Shown one piece after another: positions 1 to 10,921 of a DNA stretch of 64,000 bases; position 1 is the first letter of the stretch, and every line of letters starts with the position of its first letter. The notes under the pieces were generated by a model, which made no database searches, was not told the DNA's origin, and was given only the letters and a program-made list of their open reading frames with translations. The translations under genes and the position numbers were made by a program. Source of the DNA: Roseateles toxinivorans (lineage in GTDB: Bacteria > Pseudomonadota > Gammaproteobacteria > Burkholderiales > Burkholderiaceae_C); contig NZ_SNXS01000001.1 of assembly GCF_004362525.1 (NCBI RefSeq), positions 981,510 to 1,045,509 on the forward strand, given 5' to 3'.

Positions 1-277
1 CGCAGGAGTCGGGCGACATCGAGATGCGGCACAGCAGCTTCAGCACCCGATAGCCATAGCTGCGGCCGGCCAGGAACCAGGCGCCATCACCGAGAATATT
101 TGCCAGCATCGAGGCGATGAAGGCGCCGGGCAGCGAAATCTGGCCACCCACCGTCAGCGCGCCGACGACGACCAGAAATGGCGAGGCCGGCACCGGCGCG
201 CCCAGGCGCGCCGCCAGGGTGACGAGTAGAACCAGGCCGACGCCATGTTCAATCAGCAGCGCAATCAGATGGTCCAA
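1..277 (-). CDS. DedA/SNARE-associated family membrane protein, 5' part
   Basis: The gene runs off the left edge, and only about 92 N-terminal residues are visible. They read as a hydrophobic segment (VGLVLLVTLAARLGAPVPASP), a second one (FLVVVGALTVGG), and the family-typical stretch ANILGDGAWFLAGRSYGY followed by LCRISMSPDSC. DedA proteins are inner-membrane proteins linked to polyprenyl-phosphate or lipid translocation. The CRIS..PDSC stretch resembles members that carry a C-terminal rhodanese domain, but that part lies outside the window. The start is taken as TTG at 277 because the only nearby ATG (309) is out of frame. The gene is divergent from the gcv leader. Confidence 0.72.
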   Translation of the reverse strand, partial: MDHLIALLIEHGVGLVLLVTLAARLGAPVPASPFLVVVGALTVGGQISLPGAFIASMLANILGDGAWFLAGRSYGYRVLKLLCRISMSPDSC

Positions 278-306
278 GATGGGTTCGCCGAGTGGGTTCG
301 GTCCAG

Positions 307-335
307 CATAACCGAGCCGGACTTGAGGCTACAAT
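307..335 (+). promoter_or_regulatory. candidate sigma70 promoter of the gcv operon
   Basis: A good -10 hexamer, TACAAT, lies at 330-335. With a 17-base spacer the -35 would be CATAAC at 307-312, a weak match. Transcription would then start near 342, right where the first glycine aptamer begins, which supports the assignment. No experimental data. Confidence 0.5.
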
Positions 336-342
336 CGCGGCT

Positions 343-557
343 CGTCAGGAGAGAGCTCTCTATATGAGAGCCGCCGAAGGCGCAGAGGCAGGTGGCACAA
401 GCACGGCTTCGAACGCTCAGGCAAAAGGACTGATGAAGCGCCCTGATTTGGGCGTTCCTCACTGGAGAGAGATGGGTTTCGAGCCCATCCACCGAAGGGG
501 CAAGCTGGTTCCACCATGGACCGGCCAATCTCTCAGGTAAAGCGGACAGCGAGGGCA
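343..557 (+). ncRNA. tandem glycine riboswitch (two aptamers)
   Basis: Two consecutive glycine-aptamer units precede gcvT. Aptamer I (about 343-440) carries the GGAGAG start, a GCCGCCGAAGG segment and CTCAGGCAAAAGGAC. Aptamer II (about 452-557) carries TGGAGAGA, a CATCCACCGAAGGGGCAA segment and CTCTCAGGTAAAGCGGAC, closing with CGAGG against CCTC near 457. These are the conserved landmarks of the gcvT riboswitch class. Tandem glycine aptamers upstream of gcvT normally turn on glycine cleavage when glycine is high. The short linker contains a CGCCC/GGGCG hairpin (439-454). This element fills most of the 331-base gene-free stretch 278-608. Confidence 0.93.
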
Positions 558-600
558 TTCCCCCACCGAAATTCGGTGGTTGAACAGTTTGCCCTCGGAA
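550..600 (+). promoter_or_regulatory. candidate expression platform of the glycine riboswitch
   Basis: CGAGGGCA (550-557), the 3' side of the aptamer II closing helix, is complementary to TGCCCTCG (590-597). A 7-bp hairpin, CCACCGA/TCGGTGG (563-579), sits between them. The outer helix would end on the GGAA (597-600) that is the only ribosome-binding-like sequence before the gcvT ATG. Glycine binding would hold 550-557 in the aptamer and free the start region. This fits an on-switch acting on translation initiation, since no U-run follows. Pairing was read by eye. Confidence 0.6.
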
Positions 601-608
601 TCTCTCAT

Positions 609-1727
609 ATGTCTGCTGCTGAACTCCTCAAGACCCCCTTGCACGCGCTGCATATCGAACTCGGCGCCAAGATGGTGCCCTTCGGCGGCTACGACATGCC
701 GGTGCAATACCCGGCCGGCGTGATGGCCGAACACAAGCACACCCGCGCCGCGGCCGGCCTGTTCGACGTCTCGCACATGGGCCAGGTCCGCCTGATCGGC
801 GCCGGCGCCTCCGCCGCCCTGGAAACCATAGTCCCCGTCGACGTCATCGACCTTGGCGTGTTCAAGCAGCGCTACGCCCTGTTCACCAATGCCCAAGGCG
901 GCATTCTTGACGACCTGATGATCTGCCGCCGCCCGGACGACCTGTTCGTCGTCGTCAACGCCGGCTGCAAGGTGCAGGACATCGCCCATATGCAGGCCAC
1001 CATTGGCGACAAGTGCCAGGTGCTGCCGCTGCCCGACCAGGCCTTGCTGGCCCTGCAGGGCCCGCAGGCGGTGACCGCGCTGTCGCGCCTGAACCCGGAA
1101 GTGGCCAAGCTGACCTTCATGACCGGCGGCTTCTTCGAGCTCGACGGCATCCCCACCTTCCTGACCCGCTCCGGCTACACCGGCGAAGACGGCTTCGAGA
1201 TCTCGGTTGCCGGCGATCAGGCCGTGGCCCTGGCCCGCAAGCTGCTGGCCCAGCCCGAGGTCATGCCCATAGGCCTGGGCGCACGCGACTCGCTGCGCCT
1301 GGAAGCCGGCCTGTGCCTGTACGGCCATGACATCAATACCGAGACCACGCCGGTCGAGGCCTCGCTGACCTGGGCGATCCAGAAGGTGCGCCGCGCCGGT
1401 GGCGCCCGCGCCGGCGGCTATCCCGGTGCTGCCGTGATCGACAACCAGCTCGTCAACGGCGCAGCCCGCAAGCGCGTCGGCCTGGTCAGCAGCGAACGTA
1501 TGCCGGTGCGCGAAGGCGCCAAACTGGTGGCCGAGGACGGCACCGAGCTGGGCGTCGTCACCAGCGGCACCCTGGCCCCCACCGTGAACAAGCCGGTGGC
1601 GCTGGGCTATCTGCCTTCGAGCCATGCCGCGCAGGGCACGGCCGTGTTCGCGATCGTGCGCGACAAGCGCGTGCCGATGACCGTCACCTCGACCCCGTTC
1701 ACACCGAACGGTTACTACCGCGGGTAA
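609..1727 (+). CDS. gcvT: aminomethyltransferase, glycine cleavage T protein
   Basis: GcvT (372 residues) takes the aminomethyl group from lipoyl-H protein and, with tetrahydrofolate, yields 5,10-methylene-THF and ammonia. Family landmarks are PLHALHIELGAKMVPFGGYDMPVQY near the start, LFDVSHMGQ, GYTGEDGFEI and GARDSLRLEAGLCLYGHDI. The length is normal for the family. The ATG at 609 was chosen because the frame extends upstream only through riboswitch sequence, and because the GGAA at 597-600 is correctly spaced. The gene is first in gcvT-gcvH-gcvP and under the glycine riboswitch. Confidence 0.97.
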   Translation: MSAAELLKTPLHALHIELGAKMVPFGGYDMPVQYPAGVMAEHKHTRAAAGLFDVSHMGQVRLIGAGASAALETIVPVDVIDLGVFKQRYALFTNAQGGILDDLMICRRPDDLFVVVNAGCKVQDIAHMQATIGDKCQVLPLPDQALLALQGPQAVTALSRLNPEVAKLTFMTGGFFELDGIPTFLTRSGYTGEDGFEISVAGDQAVALARKLLAQPEVMPIGLGARDSLRLEAGLCLYGHDINTETTPVEASLTWAIQKVRRAGGARAGGYPGAAVIDNQLVNGAARKRVGLVSSERMPVREGAKLVAEDGTELGVVTSGTLAPTVNKPVALGYLPSSHAAQGTAVFAIVRDKRVPMTVTSTPFTPNGYYRG

Positions 1728-1770
1728 ATTCGGCGGCTGATCAACTTTTCCCAAGACAACGGAGCAACAC

Positions 1771-2145
1771 ATGAGCATCAAATACACCGCCGACCACGAA
1801 TGGGTCCAGATCGAAGCCGACGGCACCGCCACCGTGGGCATCACCGTCCATGCGCAGGACGCGCTGGGTGATGTGGTCTATGTCGATCTGCCCGAGGTCG
1901 GCAAGAGCTATGCCGAGAAGGAAGTGGCTGGCGTCGTCGAATCGGTGAAGGCCGCCGCGGACGTGTACATGCCCGTCGATGGCGAGATCACCGCCGTCAA
2001 TGAAGACCTGCGCAATGACCCGGCCCTGGCCAACACCGACCCGCTGAAGAGCGGCTGGTTCTTCAAGGTCAAGCTGAGCAATCCCGCCCAGCTGGACGCG
2101 CTGATGGACAGCACCGCCTACGACGAGCTGGTCAAGAACAGCTGA
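1771..2145 (+). CDS. gcvH: glycine cleavage system H protein
   Basis: GcvH (124 residues) is the lipoyl carrier that shuttles the methylamine intermediate between the P, T and L proteins. The lipoylation motif VESVKAA places the modified lysine at residue 60. The flanking GDVVYVDLPEVG and SGWFFKV segments are typical of the barrel-sandwich fold. A good Shine-Dalgarno, GGAG (1760-1763), precedes the ATG. It lies 43 bases after gcvT and is followed by a REP-like element before gcvP. The L protein gene is not in this window. Confidence 0.97.
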   Translation: MSIKYTADHEWVQIEADGTATVGITVHAQDALGDVVYVDLPEVGKSYAEKEVAGVVESVKAAADVYMPVDGEITAVNEDLRNDPALANTDPLKSGWFFKVKLSNPAQLDALMDSTAYDELVKNS

Positions 2146-2153
2146 TCGTCTTG

Positions 2154-2222
2154 GTAGCCCGGATGAAATCCGGGATCTTTCTTTGCCCCGCACTCCGGCC
2201 TGTGGCCTCCCTGCGGGCTACG
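2154..2222. repeat. REP-like element, degenerate pair
   Basis: The unit GTAGCCCGGATGAAATCCGG starts at 2154 and contains its own CCGGAT/ATCCGG hairpin. CGGGCTAC at 2214-2221 is the inverted match of its first eight bases, so the whole element can fold on an outer 8-bp stem. The second unit is otherwise degraded. Related copies are at 6664-6732 and 29164-29215. It lies inside the gcv operon, between gcvH and gcvP. Confidence 0.75.
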
Positions 2223-2277
2223 TGAGTTTTACTGGCGCGCCTTGCCACAAGCAAGCCCCGCGCCCCCAAGGATTGCC

Positions 2278-5172
<2,895 letters not shown>

Positions 5173-5198
5173 TACGGCTGCACGCCGACTGAACCTAG

Positions 5199-5227
5199 CG
5201 GCCATGTCCTCACGAAGGGCATGGCCG
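5199..5227 (+). terminator. hairpin after gcvP
   Basis: The inverted repeat CGGCCATG(T)CC / GG(G)CATGGCCG lies in the 91-base gap between gcvP and the serine dehydratase gene. Only a weak T-rich tail follows (GTTATT). It could terminate part of the gcv transcript or act as an mRNA stabiliser. Confidence 0.45.
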
Positions 5228-5263
5228 TTATTCCATCTGCTGGACTTCTGAAGGAGCACTATC

Positions 5264-6655
5264 GTGGCCATCTCCGTATTCGACCTGTTCAAGATCGGCA
5301 TCGGGCCGTCGAGCTCGCACACCGTCGGCCCAATGCGCGCCGCCCGCCTGTTCGCGCTGCGCCTGCGCCATGAGGGCGTGCTGGAGCGCACCACCCGCGT
5401 GGTCTCGCAGCTGTACGGGTCGCTGGGCGCCACCGGCAAGGGCCACGGCAGTGACAAGGCCGTGCTGCTGGGCCTGGCCGGCCATGAGCCGGACACGGTG
5501 GACGTGGAGGCCGTGCCGCAGATACTGGCCGGCATACGCGAGGGCTCGAAGCTGCGCCTGCTGAACGAGCACGAAGTCGCCTTCGACGAGGCCAAGGACC
5601 TCGTGTTCTTCCGCCGCCAGAGCCTGCCTTTCCACGCCAACGGCATGCGCTTCGCGGCCTACGACGCGCAGGGCGAGCTGCTGCTGGAGCGCACCTACTA
5701 CTCGGTCGGCGGAGGCTTCGTTGTCAGCGACGAGGTGGCCAGCGATGGCAGCAAGCAGAAGGTGATCGCGCCGGACACGGCCGTGCTGCCCTACCCCTTC
5801 CACAGCGGCGACGACCTGCTGCGCCTGTGCGCCGAGCATGGGGTCAGCATTGCAGAGCTGATGCGCCGCAACGAGCGCCACTGGCGCAGCGATGCCGAGA
5901 CCGAGGCCGGCCTGATGCGCATCTGGAAGGTGATGCAGGAATGCGTGGTGCGCGGCTGCAGGACCGAGGGCATCCTGCCCGGTGGCTTCAAGGTCAAGCG
6001 CCGCGCCGCGCAGCTGTACCGAGACCTGACCTCCAACCCCGAGGCCGCGCTGCGCGATCCGCTGCAGGTGATGGACTGGGTCAACCTCTACGCGCTGGCC
6101 GTCAACGAGGAGAACGCCGCCGGCGGCCGCGTCGTCACCGCGCCGACCAATGGCGCGGCCGGCATCATCCCCTCGGTGCTGCACTACTACACACGCTTTG
6201 TGCCGGGTGCCACCGAGCGCGGCGTCTATGACTTTCTGTTCACCGCCGCGGCGATCGGCATCCTGTACAAGGAAAACGCCTCGATCTCCGGCGCCGAGGT
6301 CGGCTGCCAGGGCGAGGTCGGTGTGGCCTGTTCGATGGCCGCCGGTGCGCTCTGCCAGGTCATGGGTGGCACGCCCGAACAGGTGGAAAACGCCGCCGAG
6401 ATCGGCATGGAGCACCACCTGGGCCTGACCTGCGATCCGGTGGGCGGCCTGGTGCAGATCCCCTGCATCGAGCGCAACGCCATCGCCTCGGTCAAGGCCA
6501 TCAACGCCGCCCGCATGGCCATGCGCGGCGACGGCACCCACTTCGTCAGCCTCGACAAGGTCATCAAGACCATGCGCGACACCGGCGCCGACATGATGAC
6601 CAAGTACAAGGAGACGGCCCGCGGCGGGCTGGCGGTCAATATTGTCGAGTGTTAA
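5264..6655 (+). CDS. sdaA: L-serine ammonia-lyase, iron-sulfur type
   Basis: The enzyme (463 residues, the normal length of the single-chain form) deaminates L-serine to pyruvate with a catalytic [4Fe-4S] cluster. Landmarks are [19 protein letters not shown] at the N-terminus, [11 protein letters not shown], and the cluster cysteines in [17 protein letters not shown] and IPCIERNA. The start is GTG at 5264, preceded by a strong AAGGAG (5251-5256). Its position directly after gcvP makes sense: methylene-THF from glycine cleavage feeds serine hydroxymethyltransferase, and the resulting serine can be drained to pyruvate here. Confidence 0.95.
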   Translation: MAISVFDLFKIGIGPSSSHTVGPMRAARLFALRLRHEGVLERTTRVVSQLYGSLGATGKGHGSDKAVLLGLAGHEPDTVDVEAVPQILAGIREGSKLRLLNEHEVAFDEAKDLVFFRRQSLPFHANGMRFAAYDAQGELLLERTYYSVGGGFVVSDEVASDGSKQKVIAPDTAVLPYPFHSGDDLLRLCAEHGVSIAELMRRNERHWRSDAETEAGLMRIWKVMQECVVRGCRTEGILPGGFKVKRRAAQLYRDLTSNPEAALRDPLQVMDWVNLYALAVNEENAAGGRVVTAPTNGAAGIIPSVLHYYTRFVPGATERGVYDFLFTAAAIGILYKENASISGAEVGCQGEVGVACSMAAGALCQVMGGTPEQVENAAEIGMEHHLGLTCDPVGGLVQIPCIERNAIASVKAINAARMAMRGDGTHFVSLDKVIKTMRDTGADMMTKYKETARGGLAVNIVEC

Positions 6656-6663
6656 ACGGAGAG

Positions 6664-6732
6664 GTAGCCCGGATGAAATCCGGGGCGTCGACCGTGAATC
6701 AGGCCACAAACCCCGGATTGCATCCGGGCTAC
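6664..6732. repeat. REP-like element, inverted pair
   Basis: A forward unit GTAGCCCGGATGAAATCCGG (from 6664) and an inverted unit ending ATCCGGGCTAC (6711-6732) face each other across about 26 bases. Together they could form a long hairpin in the transcript downstream of the serine dehydratase gene. Same family as 2154-2222 and 29164-29215. Confidence 0.85.
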
Positions 6733-6822
6733 GGCTGCGATCCGTCGAAAGCAAGACGCGCCAATCGTCGTTCTGCATGTGCGGGAATGCCGCCAACCTT
6801 CGCCGAAACACAGGAGAAAGCC

Positions 6823-7353
6823 ATGTTCAAAAGTATTGCCCTAGGCCTCGTTGTTCTGATCGTCGGCTTGCTCGGCTTTGCGGCCACGCGCCCGGACTCG
6901 TTCAGCGTGCAGCGCCAGATCACCATCAAGGCGCCGGCCGAGAAGATCTATCCGCTGGTCAATGACTTTCACCAGTGGACGGCCTGGTCGCCCTGGGAGA
7001 AGCTGGACTCGACGATGACGCGTACGCACAGCGGCGCGCCGGCTGGCAAAGGCGCTGTCTACGGATGGAAGGGCAACAAGGATGTGGGCAGCGGCCGCAT
7101 GGAAATCACCGACAGCACCGCGCCGAGCCAGGTGCAGATCAAGCTCGACTTCTTCGATCCCTTCGAGGCGCAGAACCGCACCACCTTCAGCTTTCAGCCC
7201 CAGGCCGATGGCAGTACCCAGGTGGTCTGGGTGATGCAGGGGCCGATGAACTATGTCTCCAAGCTGATGAGCGTGTTCGTCAGCATGGACAAGATGATTG
7301 GCAAGGACTTCGAGACCGGACTGGCGAATATGAAGGCGGCGGCGGAGAAGTAG
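6823..7353 (+). CDS. SRPBCC family protein, membrane-anchored
   Basis: A 176-residue protein with one N-terminal membrane segment (about residues 5-22) followed by a START-like/SRPBCC domain. That domain begins with QRQITIKAPAEKIYPLVNDFHQW and continues with SPWEKLD and a GSGRMEI strand, a pattern shared with polyketide cyclase/dehydrase-type lipid-binding proteins. The ligand and role are unknown. The start at 6823 follows AGGAGAAAGCC; longer in-frame extensions run through the REP-like element and are unlikely. It is probably a single-gene unit, ended by the palindromic terminator at 7364-7387. Confidence 0.82.
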   Translation: MFKSIALGLVVLIVGLLGFAATRPDSFSVQRQITIKAPAEKIYPLVNDFHQWTAWSPWEKLDSTMTRTHSGAPAGKGAVYGWKGNKDVGSGRMEITDSTAPSQVQIKLDFFDPFEAQNRTTFSFQPQADGSTQVVWVMQGPMNYVSKLMSVFVSMDKMIGKDFETGLANMKAAAEK

Positions 7354-7363
7354 CCGCCATGCA

Positions 7364-7387
7364 AAAGGCCCGCAGCTGCGGGCCTTT
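7364..7387. terminator. bidirectional rho-independent terminator
   Basis: A perfect 24-base palindrome, AAAGGCCCGCAG followed by its reverse complement, lies between two convergent genes. A-rich and T-rich flanks on either side make it usable from both strands. Confidence 0.88.
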
Positions 7388-7406
7388 GTTCGCTTCAAGC
7401 CGACGC

Positions 7407-8426
7407 TTACTTCTTCGCGCGTATCTTCGCCAACTCGGCCTGGGTCTCGTTCCAGAGCTCCATGCCGACGTTGGTCGCGATGCCTGCGTTGATGTGAGTC
7501 AGCTTGTCGCGCATGCGGCCGGTTTCGGCAGCACTCAACTCGGTCACCTGCATACCCTTGGCCTTGAGTTCACCCAGGGCCTTGGAGGCCTCTTCGCGGG
7601 TGTCCTTGCGCTCGAAGTCGCGGCTGATCGCAGCGGCTTTTTGCAGCACGGCACGCTCGTCCTTGCTCAGGCCGTCCCAGTACTTCTTGCTGACCAGCAC
7701 GATCCACGGCGCATAGACGTGGTTGGTCACCGTCAGGTACTTCTGCACCTCGTAGAACTTGGCCGACAGGATGGTGTTGTAGGGATTCTCCTGACCATCG
7801 ACGGCCTTGGTCTCCAGCGCGGTGAACAGCTCGGAGTACGGCAGCGGGATGGCGTTCGCCCCCAGGGTCTTGAAGCTGTCCAGATAGACGGCGTTCTGCA
7901 TCACGCGCAGCTTGATGCCGTCCAGGTCTTCGAGCTTGGCGACCGGCTTCTTGTTGTTCGTCAGATTGCGGAAACCATTCTCCCAATACACCAGGCCGAC
8001 CAGACCCTTCTCTTCGAGCTTGGCCTTGACCTTGTCGCCGATGGGGCCGTCAAGCAGCGCGTCGGCCTCCTTGGTGTTGTTGATCAGGAAGGGCGTGTCC
8101 CACAGCGCCATTTCCTTGGTGATGCCCACCAGGGTGGCGGTCGAGCCGACCATCATCTCCTGGGCGCCGCCGATCAGTGCCTGCTGCATCTGCGTGTCCG
8201 GGCCTAGCGCCGCGCCGCCGATGGCGCGCAGCTTCATCTTGCCGCCGGAGAGCTTCTCGACGTTCTCGGCCAGCACCTTGGTGGCGCGGCCCTGGTTGCT
8301 GGCCTCGGCCAGACCGTAACCGAAGCGGATCAGGCGGGGCTTGATGTCCTGCGCCTGGGCGAGGCTGGCGCCGAAGGCCAACGATGCGGCCGTCAGGGCC
8401 AGCAAGGTGCGACGAAATTGGTTCAT
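7407..8426 (-). CDS. dctP: TRAP transporter solute-binding protein, DctP family
   Basis: A 339-residue periplasmic binding protein with a clear Sec signal peptide (RRTLLALTAASLAFGASLAQA, cleaved near residue 26). Family features are IRFGYGLAEASNQGRA, the FRNLTNNKKPV segment (the arginine region that binds carboxylate ligands in DctP proteins), and LPYSELFTALETKAVDGQENP. It captures an organic acid for the DctQM permease encoded upstream. Because the same transcription unit starts with gluconokinase, gluconate or a related sugar acid is the likely ligand; this is inferred from context. It is last in the unit gntK-dctQ-dctM-dctP. Confidence 0.93.
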   Translation of the reverse strand: MNQFRRTLLALTAASLAFGASLAQAQDIKPRLIRFGYGLAEASNQGRATKVLAENVEKLSGGKMKLRAIGGAALGPDTQMQQALIGGAQEMMVGSTATLVGITKEMALWDTPFLINNTKEADALLDGPIGDKVKAKLEEKGLVGLVYWENGFRNLTNNKKPVAKLEDLDGIKLRVMQNAVYLDSFKTLGANAIPLPYSELFTALETKAVDGQENPYNTILSAKFYEVQKYLTVTNHVYAPWIVLVSKKYWDGLSKDERAVLQKAAAISRDFERKDTREEASKALGELKAKGMQVTELSAAETGRMRDKLTHINAGIATNVGMELWNETQAELAKIRAKK

Positions 8427-8451
8427 GAGGTCTCCTTGGGGATGAGAAAAA

Positions 8452-9756
8452 TCAGCGCATCCACGCCACCGGCGCGATGACGATCTGCGGGAACAGGGTG
8501 AACAGGATCAATATCAAGGTGTAGGTCAAGAGGAAGGGGTTCACGCCCTTGATGACCTGGTGCATGGACATGCGGCCTACCCCGGCCACGACATTGAGCA
8601 CCGTGCCCACCGGCGGCGTGATCAGGCCGATGGCGCCGTTGAGCACGAACATCAGGCCGAAGTAGACCGGGTCTATACCGGCCTTGACGGCAATGGGCAG
8701 CATCACCGGCGCGAAAATCAGGATCGTCGGGGTCAGGTCGAGCGCGGTGCCGATCAGCACCAGGGTGACCATCATCACCGCCATCAACAGGCGTGGCGAT
8801 TCGATCAGGGTGCCCAGCCAGCCGGTCAGGGTGCCGGGCAGATCGGCCAGCGTGATCATGTAGCTGGCCACCTGGGCGCCGGCGCACAGGAACATCACCA
8901 CCGCCGTGGTCTTGGCTGCGCGCACGAGCACGCCGTGCAGCTCGGTGAGGCTCAGCTCGCGGTGGATGAAGAAGGCGATCACCAGCGCATAGAAGGCCGC
9001 CACCACGGCCGCCTCGGTCGGTGTGAACAGGCCCGACTTCATGCCGCCGATGATGATGAAGGGCATCAGCACCGCCCAGAAGGCCTTGACGGTGGCGCTC
9101 AGCCGCTCCTTGATCGGGAGCGCAATACCGGCCGGCAGATCGATCTTGCGCAGTTGCAGCTTCCAGGCCACGATCAGCCCCAGGCCCATGATCAGCCCGG
9201 GCACGATGCCGGACAGGAACAGCGCCGAGATCGAGGTATTGGTCGTCACGCCATAGATCACGAAGGGCATCGACGGCGGGATGATGGGGGCGATGATGCC
9301 GCCCGAGGCGATCAGCCCGGCCGAGGTGTGCATGGGGTAGCCGTGCGCTCGCATCATGGGCAGCAGGATGGTGGCCAGCGCTGCGGTGTCGGCCAGGGCC
9401 GAGCCGCTCATGCTGGCCATCAGCACCGCCGCGCCGATGGCGACAAAGCCCAGGCCACCGCGGATATGGCCCACCCACGCCTGAGCCATGGTGATGATGC
9501 GCCGGCTGATGCCGCCGGCATTCATCAGCTCGCCGGCCAGGATGAAGAAGGGCACGGCCAGCAGCGGGAAGCTGTCAACGCCGGCCACCAGGTTCTGCGC
9601 CAGCAGCTGCGTATCCCAGAAGTCCAGCGACCAGGCCATGGCGGCGCCGGTCAGCACCAGGGCAAAGGCCATGGGCATGCCCATGCCCATCAGCACCAGC
9701 ATGCCCAGGCAGAAGATCACAAAGGCCAGCGCCTCATTGCTCAAAGCCAGCATCAT
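8452..9756 (-). CDS. dctM: TRAP transporter large permease, DctM
   Basis: A very hydrophobic protein of about 434 residues with the multi-helix architecture of the DctM ion-coupled subunit. Landmarks are GMPMAFALVLTGA, VPFFILAGELMNAGGISRR, GGLGFVAIGAAVLMASMSGSALADTAAL and GGIIAPIIPPSMPFVIYG. The start is ATG at 9756 (or 9753), six to nine bases after GGAG inside the end of dctQ. A TTG just upstream overlaps the dctQ stop and is less likely. It forms the transport channel with DctQ and is fed by the DctP protein downstream. Confidence 0.94.
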   Translation of the reverse strand: MMLALSNEALAFVIFCLGMLVLMGMGMPMAFALVLTGAAMAWSLDFWDTQLLAQNLVAGVDSFPLLAVPFFILAGELMNAGGISRRIITMAQAWVGHIRGGLGFVAIGAAVLMASMSGSALADTAALATILLPMMRAHGYPMHTSAGLIASGGIIAPIIPPSMPFVIYGVTTNTSISALFLSGIVPGLIMGLGLIVAWKLQLRKIDLPAGIALPIKERLSATVKAFWAVLMPFIIIGGMKSGLFTPTEAAVVAAFYALVIAFFIHRELSLTELHGVLVRAAKTTAVVMFLCAGAQVASYMITLADLPGTLTGWLGTLIESPRLLMAVMMVTLVLIGTALDLTPTILIFAPVMLPIAVKAGIDPVYFGLMFVLNGAIGLITPPVGTVLNVVAGVGRMSMHQVIKGVNPFLLTYTLILILFTLFPQIVIAPVAWMR

Positions 9757-9759
9757 CAA

Positions 9760-10263
9760 TCACTCCACATCGACGTGATGGCCGAAGTCCAGCGGCGCGC
9801 GGCGCAGCAACTCCACCAGGGCCATCAAGCCGATGGCCAGCGAACACAGAAAGGCCGGCAGCGGCAGCAAGGCGCTGGAGTAGCCCAGCACCACCGAATG
9901 GCTGCCGAGGCCGACCACGACCTGCTGCCAGGCGCCCCAGCCGACCAGCACGCAGGCCAGCAGCACGGCCGCGCGTATCAACAGCGTCATGGCCAGCATG
10001 GCGCGCGGCTTGTTGCGCAGCGGCAGCAGCAGGCTGGTGAAAGCCATGTGCTCGCCCAAGGGATAGGCCGCGGCGGCGCCGATGAACACCATCCAGACGA
10101 AGAGCAGGCGCGACAGTTCCTCGCTGGCCGCCACGCCGCTGCCAAAGCCGTAGCGCAGCACCACATTGACGAAGACGGCCGTGGCCATCACCGCCAGGCA
10201 GGCCGCCATCGCGCCCTCGCTGGCGCGTTGCCACCAGGGCTTCTTCAGGGTTTCCGCATTCAT
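9760..10263 (-). CDS. dctQ: TRAP transporter small permease, DctQ
   Basis: A 167-residue membrane protein with four predicted helices. The first is around ACLAVMATAVFVNVVLRYGF, followed by the family motif SEELSRLLFVWMVFIGAAAAYPLGEHMAF. DctQ is the small membrane subunit that pairs with DctM. Its ATG overlaps the gluconokinase stop codon (ATGA, 10260-10263), which indicates translational coupling. The start is therefore well fixed, although the frame stays open upstream through gntK. Confidence 0.93.
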   Translation of the reverse strand: MNAETLKKPWWQRASEGAMAACLAVMATAVFVNVVLRYGFGSGVAASEELSRLLFVWMVFIGAAAAYPLGEHMAFTSLLLPLRNKPRAMLAMTLLIRAAVLLACVLVGWGAWQQVVVGLGSHSVVLGYSSALLPLPAFLCSLAIGLMALVELLRRAPLDFGHHVDVE

Positions 10264-10760
10264 GCGCCCTCTCCTTTCGCCCAGGCCAGTGCCTGGTTCA
10301 GTTGTTCGCCACGGCTCAGCGCGGCGTCGACGCTCAGCACCCCGACTTCGTCGACAGGCGACTCCAGCGCGGCGAACTGGCTGTCCACCAGGCTGACCGG
10401 GAACAGATGGTCTGCGGCCCGCTCGGCCACGCGCTGCAGCGACAGTTCGCGGGTGATCTCCAGAAACACAAAGCCCAGGCCGGGCCTCGCCGCGCGCAGG
10501 CGCTCGCGATAGGCTCGCTTCAGTGCCGAGCAGGCCAGCACCACGCCCTGCGGGTGGCGCACCAACTCGGCGCCCAATGTGTCCAGCCAGCCGCTGCGGT
10601 CCGCATCGGTGAGCGCAATGCCGGCACGCATCTTGGCGATCGAGGCCGGGGCGTGATGGGCATCGCCCTCGATATAGACCCAGCCCAGGGCCTCGGCCAA
10701 GGCCTGGCCCAGACTCGATTTGCCGCAACCGGCCACACCCATGACAACCACGCTCTGCAT
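10260..10760 (-). CDS. gntK: gluconokinase
   Basis: A 166-residue P-loop kinase that phosphorylates D-gluconate to 6-phosphogluconate for the Entner-Doudoroff or pentose phosphate route. The Walker A is VVMGVAGCGKSSLGQALAEA and is followed by EGDAHHAP, ACSALKRAYRERLR and FLEI, as in the GntK/IdnK family. The ATG at 10760 is chosen: an upstream TTG (10787) would place the palindromic operator inside the coding region. No Shine-Dalgarno is evident before 10760. First gene of the TRAP operon. Confidence 0.92.
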   Translation of the reverse strand: MQSVVVMGVAGCGKSSLGQALAEALGWVYIEGDAHHAPASIAKMRAGIALTDADRSGWLDTLGAELVRHPQGVVLACSALKRAYRERLRAARPGLGFVFLEITRELSLQRVAERAADHLFPVSLVDSQFAALESPVDEVGVLSVDAALSRGEQLNQALAWAKGEGA

Positions 10761-10762
10761 TT

Positions 10763-10776
10763 GGATAGCGCTATCC
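10763..10776. promoter_or_regulatory. operator palindrome, gntK side
   Basis: The perfect 14-bp palindrome GGATAGCGCTATCC ends two bases before the chosen gntK start codon. An identical copy lies at 10864-10877. The CG-centred palindrome is the style of LacI-family operators, and the divergent LacI-type regulator is the obvious binder. Confidence 0.82.
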
Positions 10777-10848
10777 TGTTGATTCAAAAAAGAGGCGATG
10801 CTGGATCGCCCTGAGCCGTCCCGCCCTGCTGCTGTGGTGTTAACACGC

Positions 10849-10877
10849 TTGCACCGGAGGATCGGATAGCGCTATCC
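10849..10877 (+). promoter_or_regulatory. candidate gntR promoter overlapping the second operator
   Basis: TTGCAC (10849-10854), a 17-base spacer and TATCCT (10872-10877) form a plausible promoter reading into the regulator gene. The second copy of GGATAGCGCTATCC (10864-10877) covers the spacer end and the -10, so a bound repressor would block RNA polymerase. This implies autoregulation. Confidence 0.6.
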
Positions 10878-10921
10878 TAGGCGCAAGTCGCAACGCACCA
10901 TATCAGGGAAAACACGCACCA

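Noticed and set aside
516-608. Upstream start of gcvT at 516
   Set aside because: It would translate riboswitch aptamer sequence; the ATG at 609 matches the family start.
459-1844. 461-codon minus-strand frame over gcvT and the riboswitch
   Set aside because: No domain, typical antisense composition; gcvT is certain.
8560-10512. 650-codon open frame on the plus strand, antisense to the TRAP genes
   Set aside because: It is His/Gln/Gly-rich low-complexity shadow of high-GC coding on the other strand, with no recognisable domain; the minus-strand genes are clear.
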